Source: Globisporangium splendens
Taxonomy: Eukaryota > Oomycota > Peronosporomycetes > Pythiales > Pythiaceae
Length of the DNA: 64,000 bases
Assembly: GCA_006386115.1 (NCBI GenBank)
Contig: VFIW01000114.1
Span: forward strand, 53,476-117,475
Direction of reading: 5' to 3'
Each line of letters opens with the position of its first letter. The stretch's first letter is position 1. Made by a program: the position numbers and the translations under genes. Shown here piece after piece: positions 38,586 to 46,338 of the stretch. Under the pieces are notes generated by a model. That model was not told the DNA's origin and did not search any database. It saw only the letters and a list, made by a program, of their open reading frames with translations.

Positions 38586-39653
38586 ATGAAGCGACCAAGT
38601 GACCAAGTGAACCAAGGTGAAGAACGTCCGTTGTCCAAGCGACAGCAGGCAGCTCCAGAACTCTTCGACGTATCCTCCATTCTGAAGAAGAAGGGGGATC
38701 TCGAGTTCTACAAGGAGCGGTTCTTCAGTTGGCGTCGGATCAACAATCGTGATCCGAACCAACACATCGCAGCCCAGAGAGACTCATGGCGAACGTTTGT
38801 TCGTCTTGAGAACGAGAACCAAATGGAGCGTCTTCTTCGTCGCGGCAACGCTCGTGCCGAAAGAAGAACTCCTGCTGACGACAGAGCGAATCCCAGCTCT
38901 GGTCGTCGTAGTGTCGCTCCTGGCGACGCTACAAGCAGTTCTCGTAGCTGCGGACCACGTCGGGAACATCAGACTCCATCGTCTGGCGTGGTTCCCACGT
39001 GTCCGAGCTCGGTGGATATCCACGCCACCGAACTCTGTAGAAGCGTTGATGGTTCAACTGCTTCTTTCCTCGACGATGAGTCGGTCGATCTTCGTGATCA
39101 ACAATCGACTCAACCACCCAACGATGCTCTCCCTGAGAGTCTAACAACGGGGGTGGGGCTGAACGAGAAAACGATTGAGCGACTCTGGAAGTGGAAGAGT
39201 GCTCATCGTGGGCGAATCGAGGCTTTGCAGCAGCGTTGTTCGACACTTGAGGAACGCTGCGAGAGTCTCGAGAACCTTGTCGCCGATCATGAGTCAAAGA
39301 TCGATGTCCCGACAGAAGGTTGTGCCCAGTGTTCGGCTTTGGAGTCCCGTTTCGAGGAACGGTTCCAACAGGTTCAGGACGAACTTGTTCGACTCCAGAA
39401 GAACGAGAAGTCTCGCGAGTTGGCTCACGATCGCCTGTTGCGCTCTGTGGAAGAGGCAGGTTCGGCTCTCGAGGTACTTCGTGGTGAGTACCATTCTCGC
39501 CTTCAAGCGTTGGAGGCAGTGAAGGACCAATCCTTCGACGTCCTGCAACTCCTGTACGCCGAGAAGAATCTCCAGAGCGATGAGCTGTTTGCTCTTCGCA
39601 ATCAAGTGGAGAAGCTTCACGATCAGCTCGATCGTTTGCGGAAGATCTCGTAG
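38586..39653 (+). CDS. Antisense coiled-coil protein encoded within G2
   Basis: A 355-codon ORF on plus, antisense to G2. An ATG at 38487 in the LTR would add 33 residues, but the promoter-like element at 38567 favours 38586. The N-terminal 110 residues are basic and lie beyond the pol stop, where no opposing coding constraint exists. The C-terminal half (about residues 190-355) is a heptad-like Leu/Glu/Arg-rich coiled coil (for example IEALQQRCSTLEERCESLEN). The last 725 bp overlap the pol 3' end, including the chromodomain. I recognise no family. Extra antisense ORFs are known in plant Ty3/gypsy elements (Tat lineage, such as Grande), and an antisense zipper protein exists in HTLV, so an accessory regulator is conceivable. 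It could instead be chance or a captured host gene. Confidence 0.5.
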   Translation: MKRPSDQVNQGEERPLSKRQQAAPELFDVSSILKKKGDLEFYKERFFSWRRINNRDPNQHIAAQRDSWRTFVRLENENQMERLLRRGNARAERRTPADDRANPSSGRRSVAPGDATSSSRSCGPRREHQTPSSGVVPTCPSSVDIHATELCRSVDGSTASFLDDESVDLRDQQSTQPPNDALPESLTTGVGLNEKTIERLWKWKSAHRGRIEALQQRCSTLEERCESLENLVADHESKIDVPTEGCAQCSALESRFEERFQQVQDELVRLQKNEKSRELAHDRLLRSVEEAGSALEVLRGEYHSRLQALEAVKDQSFDVLQLLYAEKNLQSDELFALRNQVEKLHDQLDRLRKIS

Positions 39654-42600
39654 GATCCGCAGATCCACTTGGAAGGTAAGGCTTCAGTCTACCCACATAA
39701 AATGTAGGGTGTAGACGCATGCGTGTAGGTATGTCTAGCGTGTAGGCATCACCATTGCATTTAACTACCCTGAACGGTCCAATGAACCTTGGCAGAAGCT
39801 TCGAGCTTCCCAAGTTGGACACTGCATGTTCAGGCAGGTTCGCCGTGCTAAGTAATACAAGATCATTGATCTTATAAACTTGCTTGTTCTTCCTTCCACT
39901 CTTGTCTGCTTGTTCCTTTTGCAGATCCTGAGCCTTCGCGATTGCGTCTCGAACAAACCTCACAACGGCTTGTCTCCTCACAATAAAGTCATCGACTTGC
40001 TGCTCTTCACGACTTGTTGGGTCGCCGAGGGGTTTCATCGAGTCAAAATTCGCTTTTAACTCTGTGACAGCATTCAGGTCATAAGACGACTTCGGCTTGT
40101 TTCCATGAGCCAGAGTCCCTCCCCCACTTAAGGTAGAGACCTCACCCATTATGGAAGCAGGCACTCGAGGATGAATGCCATAGTTCACATAAAATGGAGA
40201 GTGACCCGTCGAGACATGCGTGGAGTTGTTCAACGCAAACTCTGCGAGAGGGAGAAACTCACTCCACTCTTTGAAAGACGTTGCGTAGCTGCGCAACACG
40301 TCTTCAAGGACACGATTCACTCGCTCTGTTTGACCATCCGTTTCTGGATGTGCCGCTGTTGACATGGCCAACTTGGTGTCCAGAAGTCCGAACAGTGCAC
40401 GCCAGAACTTGGACGTAAACCGAGTGTCACGGTCAGACACGATCTCAACGGGCAGGCCATGCAGACGGAATACGACGTCTACAAAGACCTTGGCCGCCAT
40501 TTCGGCTGAGATCTTGTCCGAAACCGGCGCAAGATGGACCATCTTGCTGAATCGGTCCACAAACACAAGGATGCCATTGCGTCCGTGTTTGTCACGTGGA
40601 AGTCCGAATATGAAATCCATACTCACAGACTTCCAACTGTCCGATGGGACAGCCAATGAACGAAGTGGGGCCTGAGTGGAACCAGAAGGTTTCACTCGTT
40701 GGCAGATCTCGCAAGTCCTCACATACTTGCGAACCCACTTGTACATGTGTGGCCAGTAGTAATCCCGGGAAAGACTGAGAAACGTTTTCTCACGTCCGAG
40801 ATGGCCACCCGAAGGACTGTCATGATACTCATACAAGAGTCGATGACGCAGACCTTCGTCGTTGGGAACAACAACCCTTGCTGTATCCCCTTGTTCAACC
40901 GCGTAGTACAACAACCCATTGTGTACTCGGAAGCGGTGAACTCGCGACCTTGTGCGTGACGGAAGACCTTGCAGTGCTTTGTCCGAAGGGTCCTTGAAAT
41001 ACTTCAACAAGTCCTGACATGTTTCGTCAGACTTGTACCCTTCGACAATGTCTTCTCGCACTGTAGTCGTTGCTTGCACCGCGATCGCTTGAACATCTTC
41101 ACAGAGTCGACACGCTCCGTCCGTGTCTTCACTCTTGGTCTTCGGATCATAGTCCGGACGTCTTGAAAGCGCATCGGCTAAGATGTTCGTCTTGCCTGGC
41201 TTGTAGTGTACAACGAAGTTGTACTCTGCAAAGAAGGAGAACCATCTCGCCATTCTTTGCGACAAGTGAGGAGTCTTTACCGCTGTACGCAGCGACGCAT
41301 GATCTGTGTAGATCGCAAAGCGCTCCTCACCAAGCAGGTAGACACGGAACTTGACCAAAGAATACTTCATCGCCAGAAGTTCTTTGTCATGAACTGGGTA
41401 GTTCCGTTCTGCGGGTCGGAGTTGTCGTGACTGATACGACACAACTCGCTCATGACCCTCATCATCGTGTTGCATCAAGGCACAACCGATGGCATAGTCG
41501 CTCGCATCGCAAACCACATGAAAAGGCTTGTCGTGGTTTGCAATTGCCAGCACGGGAGCTTCTCGCAGACTCCTCTTCACTTCGGCAAACGCTGCTTGGT
41601 GGTCACTGGACCACTCCCACTCAATGTCTTTCTTCAGGAGCTGTGTGAGGGGTTGCACCAACGCTGCATAGTTGCGCGTGTACTTGTGCAAGTAGTTGGC
41701 CAGACCCAACCATTGTCTCAGCTGTTTGACATTCTGAGGCACAGGCCAATCGTCAATAGCTTTGACCTTCTCCGGATCAACTCGAACGCCATGCTTTCCC
41801 ACAAAGCAGCCGAGAACGGGGATCTCTGGTGCAAAGAATATGCACTTCTTCAAGTTTGCGTAGAGTTTGTTCTCTCGCATGACCTGGAAGACTTGACGAA
41901 GATGATCGAGATGAACATCGACATCAGATTTCCCATTCGTAAACTTACTATGAACGAAAATATCGTCAAAGTAACTCGGTGCAAATGTTCGCAAAGGACG
42001 AAGTAGATTCGTGACCATCCTGTTGAAAGTCGCAGGAGCGTTCTTCAAACCCTGTGGCATCACTAGCCATTCCCACAGCATACCACTCGGGGTACTCACT
42101 GCAGTTAGTGGCACACCGTCTTCGCGCATTCGAATCTGATAGAACCCATCTTTCAGATCGATAGCACTGAAGACAGTACTGCCAACCATTCCATCAAGGA
42201 TCATGTCCTTGCGTGGAACCGGAGTCTGGGCTGGAATGGTAGCGTCGTTCAGCTTGTTGAAAGCGTGGACGATGCGCCAACCACCAGTTGCCTTCTTCAC
42301 ACAGAAGGTTGGGCTACAATGTGGAGACTTGCTCTCTCGCATGTGACCAGCCTTAGCACGTTGCGCAAAGAACTCGTCGATCGCAACGACTTGTTCTCTT
42401 GGCAACGGCCACTGTCGTGTGATACAATACTTCGTGCCAGGAAGTATGTCAATCTCGTGACGAACGCCTCTGTCCTGCGGCAATTCGTCCGGCACCTTGT
42501 CTGGGAATATGTCCTCATATTCCTTGACAAGTTCATACACGGGGTTCGTCTTGAGGGCGTCCCACGACTGCTCCTCGAACCTTTCCTTCCGTGTCTTCTC

Positions 42601-43011
42601 ATCGAACACTTCAGCCTCCGTTGCTGATACTGTGTTGATGTCTTCTGCATCGTCAACATCGACGATCATGCAGACCTGCGAAATTTCGCCTTTCGCTAGG
42701 CTACGCTTCAGCGTCTTCTTGCTCATCCATGGCAAGGAAATCAACTCTTCGACTGAGCTTGGAGGATTTTCGACTTCAATGTGACGCATTACGTTGCTGT
42801 CACCATCTTCATTGTAGACCAAGACGTTCACGTATTCACTCGAAGTGACTCTTGCTTGGACACTTCCTTCGTCATCTTGACTTGTACCTTGATCAGGGGC
42901 ACACGTTGCGCTTGCAACACTTGACGATAATTGCTTCTTTTTCTTGGTCGTCTTGTCTCGGGACGGCTCTTCGGCTCTTCGGCTCTTTTCCCATTCGTTT
43001 CTTCCACGCAC
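38929..43011 (-). CDS. pol: G2 pol: RT, RNase H, integrase and chromodomain
   Basis: A 1,360-codon frame open from about 43011; its first codon is a GTG and it would be translated as part of Gag-Pro-Pol. RT has the catalytic YFDDIF near 41965. RNase H has VVCDASDYAIG near 41495. Integrase has the HHCC finger about 40840-40700 (ending CEICQRVK), then Asp in SMDFIFGLP near 40615, Asp in VSDRDTRF near 40440, and Glu in TERVNRVLED near 40310, followed by a GPF-type module (RFIGPFRVV). A linker of about 190 Ser/Arg/Pro-rich residues follows; it lies opposite the antisense coiled-coil ORF. A canonical chromodomain (YRVRWRGYPPSSDTWEP) closes the protein and would steer integration to chromatin marks. 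An 8-bp duplication at 42965-42980 disconnects it from protease. Confidence 0.9.
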   Translation of the reverse strand: MRGRNEWEKSRRAEEPSRDKTTKKKKQLSSSVASATCAPDQGTSQDDEGSVQARVTSSEYVNVLVYNEDGDSNVMRHIEVENPPSSVEELISLPWMSKKTLKRSLAKGEISQVCMIVDVDDAEDINTVSATEAEVFDEKTRKERFEEQSWDALKTNPVYELVKEYEDIFPDKVPDELPQDRGVRHEIDILPGTKYCITRQWPLPREQVVAIDEFFAQRAKAGHMRESKSPHCSPTFCVKKATGGWRIVHAFNKLNDATIPAQTPVPRKDMILDGMVGSTVFSAIDLKDGFYQIRMREDGVPLTAVSTPSGMLWEWLVMPQGLKNAPATFNRMVTNLLRPLRTFAPSYFDDIFVHSKFTNGKSDVDVHLDHLRQVFQVMRENKLYANLKKCIFFAPEIPVLGCFVGKHGVRVDPEKVKAIDDWPVPQNVKQLRQWLGLANYLHKYTRNYAALVQPLTQLLKKDIEWEWSSDHQAAFAEVKRSLREAPVLAIANHDKPFHVVCDASDYAIGCALMQHDDEGHERVVSYQSRQLRPAERNYPVHDKELLAMKYSLVKFRVYLLGEERFAIYTDHASLRTAVKTPHLSQRMARWFSFFAEYNFVVHYKPGKTNILADALSRRPDYDPKTKSEDTDGACRLCEDVQAIAVQATTTVREDIVEGYKSDETCQDLLKYFKDPSDKALQGLPSRTRSRVHRFRVHNGLLYYAVEQGDTARVVVPNDEGLRHRLLYEYHDSPSGGHLGREKTFLSLSRDYYWPHMYKWVRKYVRTCEICQRVKPSGSTQAPLRSLAVPSDSWKSVSMDFIFGLPRDKHGRNGILVFVDRFSKMVHLAPVSDKISAEMAAKVFVDVVFRLHGLPVEIVSDRDTRFTSKFWRALFGLLDTKLAMSTAAHPETDGQTERVNRVLEDVLRSYATSFKEWSEFLPLAEFALNNSTHVSTGHSPFYVNYGIHPRVPASIMGEVSTLSGGGTLAHGNKPKSSYDLNAVTELKANFDSMKPLGDPTSREEQQVDDFIVRRQAVVRFVRDAIAKAQDLQKEQADKSGRKNKQVYKINDLVLLSTANLPEHAVSNLGSSKLLPRFIGPFRVVKCNGDAYTLDIPTRMRLHPTFYVGRLKPYLPSGSADPTRSSANDRADREASPLDCEEQTAHRSGDSSRRTGVAGRRRIGPSLPPTLEGENGTHHEVPREPNLPLPQSATGDREPTRETSRSSGVEQVRPEPVGTVPRNGTPKPNTGHNLLSGHRSLTHDRRQGSRDSRSVPQVSNNAAAKPRFAHDEHSSTSRVAQSFSRSAPPPLLDSQGEHRWVVESIVDHEDRPTHRRGKKQLNHQRFYRVRWRGYPPSSDTWEPRQTMESDVPDVVRSYENCL

Positions 43012-43720
43012 ATCGCCTCATCCATGGGGTCGATGGCAAAAGAGACAGTCCTTTTCTGGCGCCTGACTGCTCCACCTCCAGTAGTCTTCTTCAAGATGGG
43101 TACCGCTTGTGAACATGGGGGACCATCGCACACCACAATATCACGAGGGTCATCTGGGATCTCTTCCACAGATGTGTAAACCCACACCACTTCATCCGTT
43201 GTTGTGCAGCACAAGTCAACATCACGTGACTTGTCAACGGAGATCTTCATCTTCATCCAGTCAATGCTAGGTTGATAACGCTTCAACCATGGCATGCCCA
43301 GAATCAGATCGAACTTGTCATCGAGGTCGAGTAAAATGAACTCGTCTTCACCTCGGAAATCTTCACACTTCATTGCCAAGCGCACCACGCGCTTCGGCAT
43401 CTTCACAGTTGACCCGTTGGCCAACCGGATAACCATCGTCTTGTCTTCATTCGCATCAGGCATGGGTACTTTATGCCTGACGATCACTTCATTTCGAACA
43501 AAATTGTTCGACGCACCAGTGTCAACCAAAGCACGTAGAGGCGTTGCAATACCGTCTACTTGAACTTTGAGAACGATCAAACTTGACGTTTGACTGACAC
43601 TATTCTCCCTCGTGGAAACTGCATGTGCATCATGCACATTGGGGCCAGAGTCCTGTGTATCCACAAACACAGTCCTCTTTTCCGGGCCAGTGGGAGGCCC
43701 CTCCCCTACTGGTCGTTCCC
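42828..43720 (-). pseudogene. pro: G2 protease, reached by -1 frameshift, cut off from pol
   Basis: The aspartic protease frame begins right after the slippery site at 43721-43727 and includes LVDTGASNNF (catalytic Asp-Thr-Gly) near 43520. A downstream region ends at a stop at 42828. In G1 the corresponding sequence runs straight into the RT frame. Here one extra 8-bp unit of GGCTCTTC (three tandem units at 42965-42988, two in G1) shifts the register, so this ORF ends in a non-homologous tail. The enzyme itself looks intact, but no RT would follow it. The frame has no ATG of its own; expression depends on the frameshift. Confidence 0.82.
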
Positions 43721-43727
43721 GTTTTTT
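43687..43727 (-). promoter_or_regulatory. Programmed -1 frameshift signal between gag and pro
   Basis: Slippery heptamer A AAA AAC (43721-43727) lies in the correct register of gag, 12 nt before its TAG. After an 8-nt spacer, a hairpin starts at 43712 and ends at 43687, with stem CCAGTAGG against CCCACTGG (one A-C mismatch) plus inner G-C pairs. In G1 the same place has a perfect CCAGTAGG/CCTACTGG stem although the loop differs. Shifting -1 leads directly into the protease frame in G2. Confidence 0.8.
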
Positions 43728-44749
43728 GAACGTTGGGAACGATCGAACCCACGGCCGCGACCGTAGTTGTTCGAGCGCGAACCCTGTGTCGTTTGCCGGT
43801 CAGGCAAAGACACTTTGCAGTTCCGAGCGAAGTGACCCGACTTCCCACAACGGAAACATTTTCCATCGTTGTGAGGACGTCCATTTCCAGGCGTGGAAAT
43901 GTACGAGATGTCCATCGGCTCTGGACCATCGTGCGCAACATTCGATTGCCGCATTGGTCTCGACGCAAACCCTTGGAACTTGGTTTGCTTCATGCTGAAC
44001 TCTTCTTGCATCGCGCGGCTGATGGCTTCGTCCAGCGTCTTGGGATACTCACGGAACAGTTGGTTCCGAATCGGACCATCGTTCAGACCCGCCATGAACG
44101 TCACGACTTGCGTCGGAACGTCAACCGGCTCGTCAACGATGCTCGACACCAAGTAGCGAGCACGTTGTGCATACGAGTGAAGGTCGAAACGGCCTTGGCG
44201 AAGCTTGAGGAACTCGGTGCGCGCACGGAACTCACTCTGTGAGGGTTCAAACGCTGTCTTGAGTTCGGTCTTGAAATGGTCGTAGCTGGGGAAGCAGTTT
44301 AGATCGGCTAAACGCTTGCCATACGCCCAACTCTTCGCACGACCCGCAAGGTTGGACATCGCGAACAACACTTGCTGCGAAGGGTCTCGCAGTTGTCTTG
44401 CAGCGATGGCTGCATCCAACTCGACGAACCATCTCGAAAGAGGTTCATTCTCTCCGCCGCGATACGGAGAGACGTCAAGCTTCAATGGCACCGTCCTGAG
44501 TGAGGAAACAGGGGTTGCGACCTGCTTCCGGGAGGACATGATCTCGTGGTGCATGAAGCTGACCACCGCGCTCTTCTGGTCTTCCGGAGACGCCGGTCGA
44601 AGCAGACTGACCACAGCAGCCTCTCCGATGACATCTCGCATGCGCTCAAGCGCCACCCATTCATGAGAAGACAAGTAAGGGAAACCCTCAATAGTCAACT
44701 CGACAGTTTCCGGTACTGCTGGACCGAGTGGGGTTCCTGTAGCATCCAT
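43706..44749 (-). CDS. gag: G2 gag (nucleocapsid with CCHC knuckle)
   Basis: A 347-residue Gag, uninterrupted, with ATG at 44749 about 125 nt after the 5' LTR. The central part is a helical retrotransposon capsid region (motifs such as LSRWFVELDAAI and LKLRQGRFDLHSYAQRARYL). The C-terminal knuckle CFRCGKSGHFARNC is followed by an RG-rich stretch (NNYGRGRGFDRSQ). It assembles the particle and packages RNA by family analogy. The frameshift site overlaps its last codons. It is nearly identical to the G1 Gag, with a few substitutions. Confidence 0.9.
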   Translation of the reverse strand: MDATGTPLGPAVPETVELTIEGFPYLSSHEWVALERMRDVIGEAAVVSLLRPASPEDQKSAVVSFMHHEIMSSRKQVATPVSSLRTVPLKLDVSPYRGGENEPLSRWFVELDAAIAARQLRDPSQQVLFAMSNLAGRAKSWAYGKRLADLNCFPSYDHFKTELKTAFEPSQSEFRARTEFLKLRQGRFDLHSYAQRARYLVSSIVDEPVDVPTQVVTFMAGLNDGPIRNQLFREYPKTLDEAISRAMQEEFSMKQTKFQGFASRPMRQSNVAHDGPEPMDISYISTPGNGRPHNDGKCFRCGKSGHFARNCKVSLPDRQTTQGSRSNNYGRGRGFDRSQRSKNGNDQ

Positions 44750-44875
44750 GTCCCAAACAAGGACGCTCGCAGGGTCTTCAGTCTTGGACAGGAATGCGCG
44801 ACGTGCTCAAAGCCGCGTCGTCAAACCTTTTCGCTTCACTGGGTCGCTGGAAGGACCGCTCGAAGTGCTACCAGG

Positions 44876-45524
44876 TGTAAGAGGGCGCTGTTCACAACAG
44901 TCCCTCAAACACGGCACACACGCTTGTGCCAGAGGAAGCGATCTCCCGACTTGGAGGAGGAAGAAGACTTGAGGGCTTGAAGGAAAATTTGCAACTGAAT
45001 TAAAAATGGTTATGGTTCCTGTCGCTACTTACTAATGAACCCCAAGGGATCCTACAGGTTTTATAACTAAAACCTAAACATACACAATAAAACCTATGAA
45101 TCTGATATATAAAACCTTGGGTACACTGAGGTTGAACCTACGAGATCTTCGAGAAGCTTGAACTTGAAGTCCCGTGGAAAATTCCCTGCAAAGTGATTGG
45201 CTACAGCCACTCACTTTAGGTGGCAGACACACGTCGGTCTCATCACCAGTGCAGTTTCCAAGTAGGAACCATCACTCAGTACTTGATTAGTACATGGATG
45301 TCATCACTCTGTACTGATTAGTACATGTTAACAACATTCTGCACTGATCAGCACAGAGAGCGCTCGTGACGTCATGGGATGACGTCACATGTGCATGTGG
45401 GGACTGTCGTACTGTAATCCCTTTGTTATTTGTCTCTCCACAGTGCACACTGAAGGTGGTGTGTGGCACACTAGATCTGGGAACAGATCCACCTTCATGT
45501 AATGGCTAGGAATAGCCCATTACA
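44876..45524 (-). repeat. G2 5' LTR with paired CRE-like palindromes
   Basis: A 649-bp LTR beginning on minus with TGTAATGGGC, whose first 27 bases fold back on themselves (TGTAATGG...CCATTACA). U3 contains two perfect TGACGTCA sites (45367-45374 and 45380-45387) arranged as a larger palindrome. Short TAC/GTA palindromes lie around 45280-45355, and a TATA-like TTTTATATATC near 45105. A primer-binding-like TGGTAGCAC follows two bases after the LTR end. Its outer 358 bp form part of the D/E inverted repeat. Confidence 0.9.
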
Positions 45525-46338
45525 GCATTGATCTGTACATGTTTCCTGCTGAGTTTCTTGACACATCCAACCTTTCCGGAATGCCACCACATAAATTGTG
45601 ACTGAAAGTGGGTGCTCCGATTGTGCTGTTGAGAAACAATAACTGCAAACAAGGGCTCTGTAACGGTACTAGACTTCAAGTGCATCAACGACGGCGTCAC
45701 TGCATCGAAGCCGCGATCACGACCGGCAGCCGTCGCGGTGACGTTGTCCTCATTCCAAGAATTCCTTTAGTTGCAGACGAAGCCAGCTTGCCTTTCAAGC
45801 TGTGCTGCCGCCAGTTTCCCGTTCAAGTGCATGTTCACGCCTATTTTTGTCGCCAGCATATTATATGTACGATTACGAATAATACTAAATTTAGTATACA
45901 TCTATGAAATCCCTACAAACTATTTCATCCCTATTTTTGTGCTCCGCAAAAATTTTGTTGATAAATTTAGTTCTTTCGAAATAGCAGCTTTTTAGTGCGA
46001 AAAATAGGTATTAGAGTAATTTTAGATACGGAGCGGAATCTCCCCAAAGCAGCAGCAATTTGAGAGCCATTTCGGTACCATCATTCCGTGTTTGGGACCC
46101 GTTTATGCACGATCGAATCGCTGACTCATCATCCTCACTGAACCACTTGATGAGTGTGTGTCAGCAACAAACGCTGACATGGCGAACAGGACACCATAAG
46201 AAGGACAAACACACGCAGACTATGAGCCATACAGCTGACAGAACTCACCTCAACTGTGCACGATGCATCCGGAGGAGCACGAAACAGCATCAACGTTCCA
46301 ACATCAAGTCTATTCTCCCGCACACACTTACAGCAAGT
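45525..46338. repeat. 3' flank of gene E: right arm of the inverted repeat
   Basis: Exact inverse of 36685-37498. The 267 bp next to gene E also follow gene C. No gene is visible. Confidence 0.9.

Larger units (their letters stand above)
37858..45524 (-). mobile_element. Ty3/gypsy retrotransposon G2, full length, mutated
   Basis: A 7.67-kb element on minus: 5' LTR 44876-45524, gag 43706-44749, pro, pol with chromodomain ending at 38929, polypurine tract at about 38510-38526, 3' LTR 37858-38509. Same family as G1. The LTRs differ by many substitutions and a rearranged stretch in R/U5, so the insertion is old or recombinant. The bases outside the two LTRs (GACCC and GCATT) do not form a target duplication. 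An 8-bp duplication breaks the pro-pol frame. An antisense ORF (38586-39653) occupies the 3' end. Confidence 0.93.

Noticed and set aside
41427..42784. Plus-strand ORFs opposite G2 pol (and 15-1347 opposite G1)
   Set aside because: They mirror the RT and RNase H coding strand, with no beginning outside pol and no coherent composition, unlike the antisense ORF at 38586-39653.
42965..43011. A second programmed frameshift between pro and pol in G2
   Set aside because: No slippery heptamer lies in the overlap, and G1 has a continuous frame there. The register change is explained by one extra 8-bp repeat unit.
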